Shown: one piece after another, positions 50,801-56,757 of the stretch
How the letters are laid out: every line of letters begins with the position of its first letter
Position numbering within the stretch: the stretch's first letter is position 1
NCBI GenBank assembly: GCA_029204225.1
Contig: CM055104.1
Location: 19,747,761 to 19,811,760, forward strand
From: Diphasiastrum complanatum
Lineage: Eukaryota > Streptophyta > Lycopodiopsida > Lycopodiales > Lycopodiaceae
DNA: 64,000 bases
Direction of reading: 5' to 3'
The notes under the pieces: generated by a model
Told to the model about the DNA's origin: nothing
The model's database searches: none
Seen by the model: only the letters and a program-made list of their open reading frames with translations
Program-made: the position numbers and the translations under genes

Positions 50801-53800
50801 GCGAAGTTTCTCCAAACGGGATCCGTTTCAGGTGCCGTCTGTTTCGGCCCACCACATAAAGTTATTAGACCACCAAGGTTTACCCCTCATCCTAAGAGTG
50901 AGGATGAGCTTGTGAAGTCATCTTCATGTAATGGGGAACCGTCTGTTTCGGCCCACCACATAAAGTTATTAGACCGCCAAGGTTTACCCCTCATCCTAAG
51001 AGTGAGGATGAGCTTGTGAAGTCATCTTCATGTAATGGGGAACCTCGTCCAATTAGTGTTGGATGTAATATATTTTTGAGGAAAAACGAACTTCTTGATT
51101 CAAGCAAATATGTCAAAGGAATATAGATGCTGTAGGCTAATTAGAGGGATTTTCCACCAGTATATGAATATCAAGCGGCCTATTTTCACTGCAGTGTTTT
51201 GATAGATTTTACCAACTATTTTCAGTGCTACACTTTCCAGACAACAATGTGATACAACCATTCCAAAGATGATAGTGGGTTGTTGGGAGACGACGTATTG
51301 CAGCCAGGGTTTAAGGTTTAGGGTCTAGGGATGAAGTTGTAGCATAAGTAATTAGTAAGCTATTGAGGTTCATCTGGGGAGAAACTGATCTCATCCTACA
51401 AGACATAGTAGTGTGTGGGTTTAGGGTCTAGGGTTTGGAGCATAAGTAATTATTAGTAAGCTTTTGAAGTTCATCTGGGGAGAAACCGATCTCATCCTAT
51501 AAGACATAGCAGTGTGTAGGTTTAGGGTTTAGGCTTAGAGAGGCAGGAGTTATTAGTAAGCTGTTGAAGTTCATCCGGGGAGAAACCGATCTCATCCTAT
51601 AAGACATACTAGTGTGTAGGTTTAGGGTTTAGGGTTTAGGGTTAGAGAGGCAGGATAGTAAACATCATTGGAAAAATTTATCCAAGAAAATTTTTGTGGT
51701 CAAGCATAGCTTGAGCAGCTTGCATAGCTTGATCTTGAAGTTTGCCTAGCTCCAGGAGCTCTATATCCAGCACCTTTTCTGAAAGCTCTTCAACATCCTT
51801 GAACACACTACGTTGGGTCTCAACATATTTCTCAGCTTCAAGCCATTCTGCATACTCTAGCTCCGCTTTTTCTTGGTACCCCAAGACCTTCACTTCCTCG
51901 ACAGGAAAATCCACTGATTGGAAACCAGTGGGTGTTGTCTCTAAAAGCTCACCAAAAACGTTTGACGTGGATTTGAAGAGCAATTAATGACGTGGTAAAA
52001 TCCTTGAGTACATAAAGGTGACACAACCACTCCTATCATCTGCATGCACTGGATGGACCTTTTTGACCATTGCTTTCTTGCAAAGCTTCCTGGCCAAATA
52101 TCCAGATGAAAGAGTATTGATCATTGCCCTAAAAGGAATGCTGCTTCCTTGGGTGTCCGAGTTCAGGAAATGGGCAATGAAGCAAAACTAGTATGAAGCC
52201 CATAAAACTGTCTTTCAAACCTTGTTCTATTTGCAAAACATGCTCAAACTGACTTTCACTTACACCGTCTGATCAGGTGCAGGGCACAACTTCTATAGAT
52301 GGTTGCCAGCGATCTTTGGCGTGCCAGTACATTTCAGCGCACAGAGGATGGGCAACACTTTTCTTCCACGGTGAGAGGAGACCAGTTCTGGAGGGATGCG
52401 CAGACATTGTCAGGACTCCTTCGACCACTCTACATTGTGCTCCGCATGGCTGACAGCGAGGGGTCCACACTTGGGCTGGTGTATGAGCTCATTGATCGGA
52501 TTGGACAGTTCCTGCAGTTGCCCATCTTGCAGCCAGAGAGGTAAGCAGTACAATAATGTAATTGGTCTTTATCTTTTTAGTAGTTGCTAGTTTGTTTTTC
52601 TATCGATGTTACGTTTTTCCGTAATGCCCTAAACCACATGCCTCTCACATGCAAAATGACCGAGCTGAAGTTCATTTGGGAGACACGATGGAACTACTTC
52701 CACAGGAGTATCCACAACGTTGCACACGTACTGCATCCCCTCTTCCTCTCTCCGACACAGATCGCAGACAGGGAGCTCGAGGTTCACAAGGTGGGTCCAC
52801 ACATTGGTTTGGATCCTATCAGACTCATGGAGGAGCTAGCTGCATTTCGTTTCGGCATGGGCACATTCGGCCACCCGGCTGCTCAGGATCCAGAGAGGAG
52901 GCGGCTTCCCATTACCTGGTGGACCATGTTCGGTAGCACCTATCCATCCATACAGCGTCTTGCACTGCGTGTCCGTTCTCAGGTATGCATCTCATTTCAT
53001 CTTCCCTTGCTATGTTTCGTTGACGTTCCACCCGTGCACATGTGCTGAACCATTTCATTGCATGTACCACAAGATTGCGATGCCTCCGTGTGTGAGCGTA
53101 ATTGGAGCACATGGGCCCTCATTCACACGAGGAGAAGAAACAGGTTGTCAGTGAGTTAGTTGGAGCGGTTGGTGTTCTGTAGCACCAACGCACGTCTCGC
53201 CAGGAGATTGTCGACCATTACGAGCGCATTGCAGGTGATAGGCTATTCTCCCATAGCATGTTGGTTGACGGCTGGTACGTTGGTTTTATTTCTTGATCAA
53301 GTTGTCTCTTTGACATGCAAAATTTTAACCTTGCAGCGAAGATATCTATTTGGAGCGCCAGGTTGACTTGCCTACGGACAACACCCATCCCATGCCTGCA
53401 GATGACTTGGGCACACAATTGATGGTAGAGAGAGAGGGAGCTTGCCGAGATGAGAGAGAGAGAGCTTGGGCTTGAGCACAGAGAGCATCCATTTTATGAG
53501 GCAGATGAGCCAGTGTCAGAGGATGAGCAATATGAGGACGAGCCCATTCGGGTTGTGTTTGCTAGATCAGAGTGGGATGAGGCAGATGATACAGGTGTTG
53601 GGCACACGCCACGGGCAGGGGTCACAGGTACATCACGTGGCAGAGGTGGGGCACATGGCACAGGTTATATCGGGAGACAGGCAGGGCACACAGGGGGGGC
53701 CAATGGCATACCTACCTATGTTGATATGATGGAGGAGGCTCTTGATAGAGGGCAGACTGATTTACATGCCGGTCCCGTCGATGTTTGGATGCGTACAGCA

Positions 53801-56707
53801 CAAAGTCATGGTCGTTACTACGACAACACACCAGAGGAGACATCAGATGAATTTGATTGCACCGATTGGGAGGCCATGCAGGGTCTACAGGGTGCACATG
53901 ATGAGGCACGGGATGATTCATGGGATGGTGCACATGATGAGGCTCAGAGCCCAGAGCATTTGTATTCAGATGCCCAGCTAGACGACTTGATTGCCACATT
54001 GGATTCGCCCAGCAGATGCCGAGTGTCAGGGCACCCCCATCATCTCTTGCCAGCATGCCATACACAGAGTCTTAGCCAAAGCAGCTACATGAGGTGCCTC
54101 CAGTTCCTCCAGCTCCTCAGAGGGTATATCTGCACCACACAACACGTCCAGTGCCACCGATGCCATTGAGGCATGCAGCCCCTCCATCGTCGTCCACTTC
54201 TGTGGCACCAGGTCTCCATTGCAGGCCACCTTCTGTGCCCAGGTTTTCTCTTGCAACGCCCACATCCACAGTGGCTCCTCCAGTGGCAGCACCCACTTCA
54301 CATCCTCCTCCTTTGGTAGCACCCGCTCCACTAGCTCCTCCTTTGGAGCACCCCAGGATGTATCAGTACCGGCCACCACAGCGCCCCTTTCAGTACATAT
54401 CGTCGTTGTACTTGCCTCCTGCACAGCCAATTCCTCCAATTGCAGCAGCCCCACGGGCACACACTCCACGGGCTCATTCTCCCCGCTCAACTGCACAGGG
54501 ATACCCCTCTCTGGCTTCCCTATCCTAGCCGGCCTCAGCTTGGGCCCAGCCTAGCCAGCCAGGTGATTTGCATGGGGGTGATGAGGCATTGACAACTCCC
54601 CTCGTCCGCAAGAGACCAGGAAGGCCCAAGGGTGCACCAAACAAGAAAGGCAGAGCACAGAAACAACCAGGGAAGAGAGGACGACCTCGCAGGGCTCCAG
54701 GTACAGCGAGAGATACACAGTGACATTCAGCTGGAGCAAGTCTAGTTGGTTTGGCTTGCTTGAGGGCTGGTGCGGAGGCAGATTGGGAGGATGTGGATGA
54801 CGAGTCCTCCTCTTCGGATACACAGCCCATGCTAGTTCTAGACAGGCATAGATATCGGTTGCGAGAGTCAGCTCGGGGCCTTGAGTTGTCTCCAGAGCAT
54901 TCGTCCGTGTCAGAGCCAGAGCATTGATTGTAGCTCTGTTATTTTATTTTTAGCAGTCTGATATTACTTCAATGTTTGGCGGCCAGATGGTTGAACACTG
55001 TATTCAGAACATTTTACATATTATATGCAGTGTTGGACATACTTTATTTGCTGCACATTGTGTATTTGTCGATTTGTAAATGTGATGCTATGTTTTCAAT
55101 TTTATTTCGAATTGTATGTGTGTGTGAATCGTATTTTCAATTGGTTTCAACTGCAAAGATTGATAGCAGATGCACTTCACAGAAATACAACCCCCTTGAT
55201 ATCATTTCATAAACACATACATTACATTGCAATACACCAGGCACGCGTTGCACAAAAAACACACTATACATTAATTCAACAGATGTATCAAAGTAACAAT
55301 ACGTATCCCGCCATATACGGCTGGGCTATTCTTTACACTATGTTAAACACTAAATGCACTGCCGAAAATTACATAACAACAGTCAGCATACGGCTAGACC
55401 CTATCTATTCTAAACATTCCTACGGATCCTCCACTGACTCCTCGCCCTCGTCAAATGCATTGTTCTGTCGCTCTCGCTCTGCCTCCCAGTTAGCCCGATT
55501 TGCCTCCTGGTTAGCCCGATGGCGGCGGGCCGCCCTTTCCCTGACCAAGATGAGCTGCCGTCGTGTGAAGTTCATTCCAATCTGCTCATCCAAATCCAGC
55601 TCGACAGCAGGGGCAGGGGCCACAGCGGGGGCGGGTGGCTCCGGTTCCGGATTTCTTTGCCGAGTCTGTTGCAGCATCTCTGCAATGTCTGCCTCTTGCT
55701 TCCGATGCCTTTCGTTGTGCCTTCGGACATCTTCCTCGAGCTTCCTCCTAGCTTCGCCCTCGGGCTTCCGTGGTATGCACTCCGCCATCTCACAACACCC
55801 TGTTTCTCAAACTGGCTCTCACAGCCTCTCACTGGCTCTCACTGGCTCTCTCACAGCCTCTCACAATGCCTCTCACAGCTTCTCTTTCATAGCCTCTTAC
55901 TGGCTCTCTCATAGCCTCTGAAAATGCCTCTCACAATGCCTCTCACAATGGCCTTGTGAGTGCCTATTTAACACCACAGCCTATCTCCCCATGTGTAGCT
56001 GTTGATGATCCCTCCATGTGCCGTTGTACCTGCCCCCATTTGTTGCTCCCCCACGTGCTGCACTCCCATTCGCCCCATGGCCTGCTCCCCCACAGTGCCC
56101 ATGTGTTGTTGTACCTGCCCCCATGTGTTGCTCCCCCACGTGCTGCACTCCAATTGGGCCTGTGGTCTGCTCCCCCACAGTGCCCATGTGACGTTGTACC
56201 TGCCCCAATTTGTTGTTCCCCCACATGCTGCACTCCCATTGGCCCCAAGGTCTGCTCCCCCAAAGTGCCCCCTGTACAGTCCCCTATACAGTCCCCCCTT
56301 TTTTCTAAACCCTAGACCTTTTTTTTTCACATTTTTTGGGCCTAATTTACTTTAAAAAAAGCAATTTTTATTAGAAAATTAATAAAAAAATAGAATAAAA
56401 AATATTATATACCTAACGTGGCGGACCCCAGACTCATCCGTTTCTTTTTTTTTTTTTTTTGTGTTTAAAAATTAAAAGAAAATATGGATGCGTCCGACCC
56501 CGCGTCTGGGTGTTGACGCATCCGGGTCCGGACGCCGGATGCGGTCGCGGAAGGCCCGCGTACCGCAGATCCCAGGGCGGCACCATAACCGCGGTACCAC
56601 CATTATGGTACCGCGGTACCATAATGGCGGTACCACGTGCCACTCCATAACCGCGGTACCACCATTATGGTACCGCGGTACCATAATGGCGGTACCACGT
56701 GCCACTA

Positions 56708-56757
<50 letters not shown>

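Noticed and set aside
51297-51650. Chromosome end
   Set aside because: Only a few TTTAGGG units occur, embedded in 100-bp repeats and within a gene intron, so this is an interstitial repeat.
53712-54830. Minus-strand ORFs of 90-156 aa over the hAT-like region
   Set aside because: They are shadows in GC-rich sequence; the + strand carries the dimerisation motif and AT-hook motifs.
52299-54927. A functional host transcription factor with AT-hooks
   Set aside because: The frame has stops and shifts and the conserved part is a hAT transposase; domestication cannot be claimed from this broken copy.
55025-55921. 298-aa ORF on the + strand
   Set aside because: It overlaps the minus-strand 122-aa ORF and the CTCTCACA array; the product is low-complexity Ser/Cys/Leu and the first part is AT-rich non-coding sequence. 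It looks like an antisense shadow.
56023-56275. CRISPR-like array
   Set aside because: The 85-bp units are directly contiguous with no unique spacers, and the window is plant nuclear DNA.
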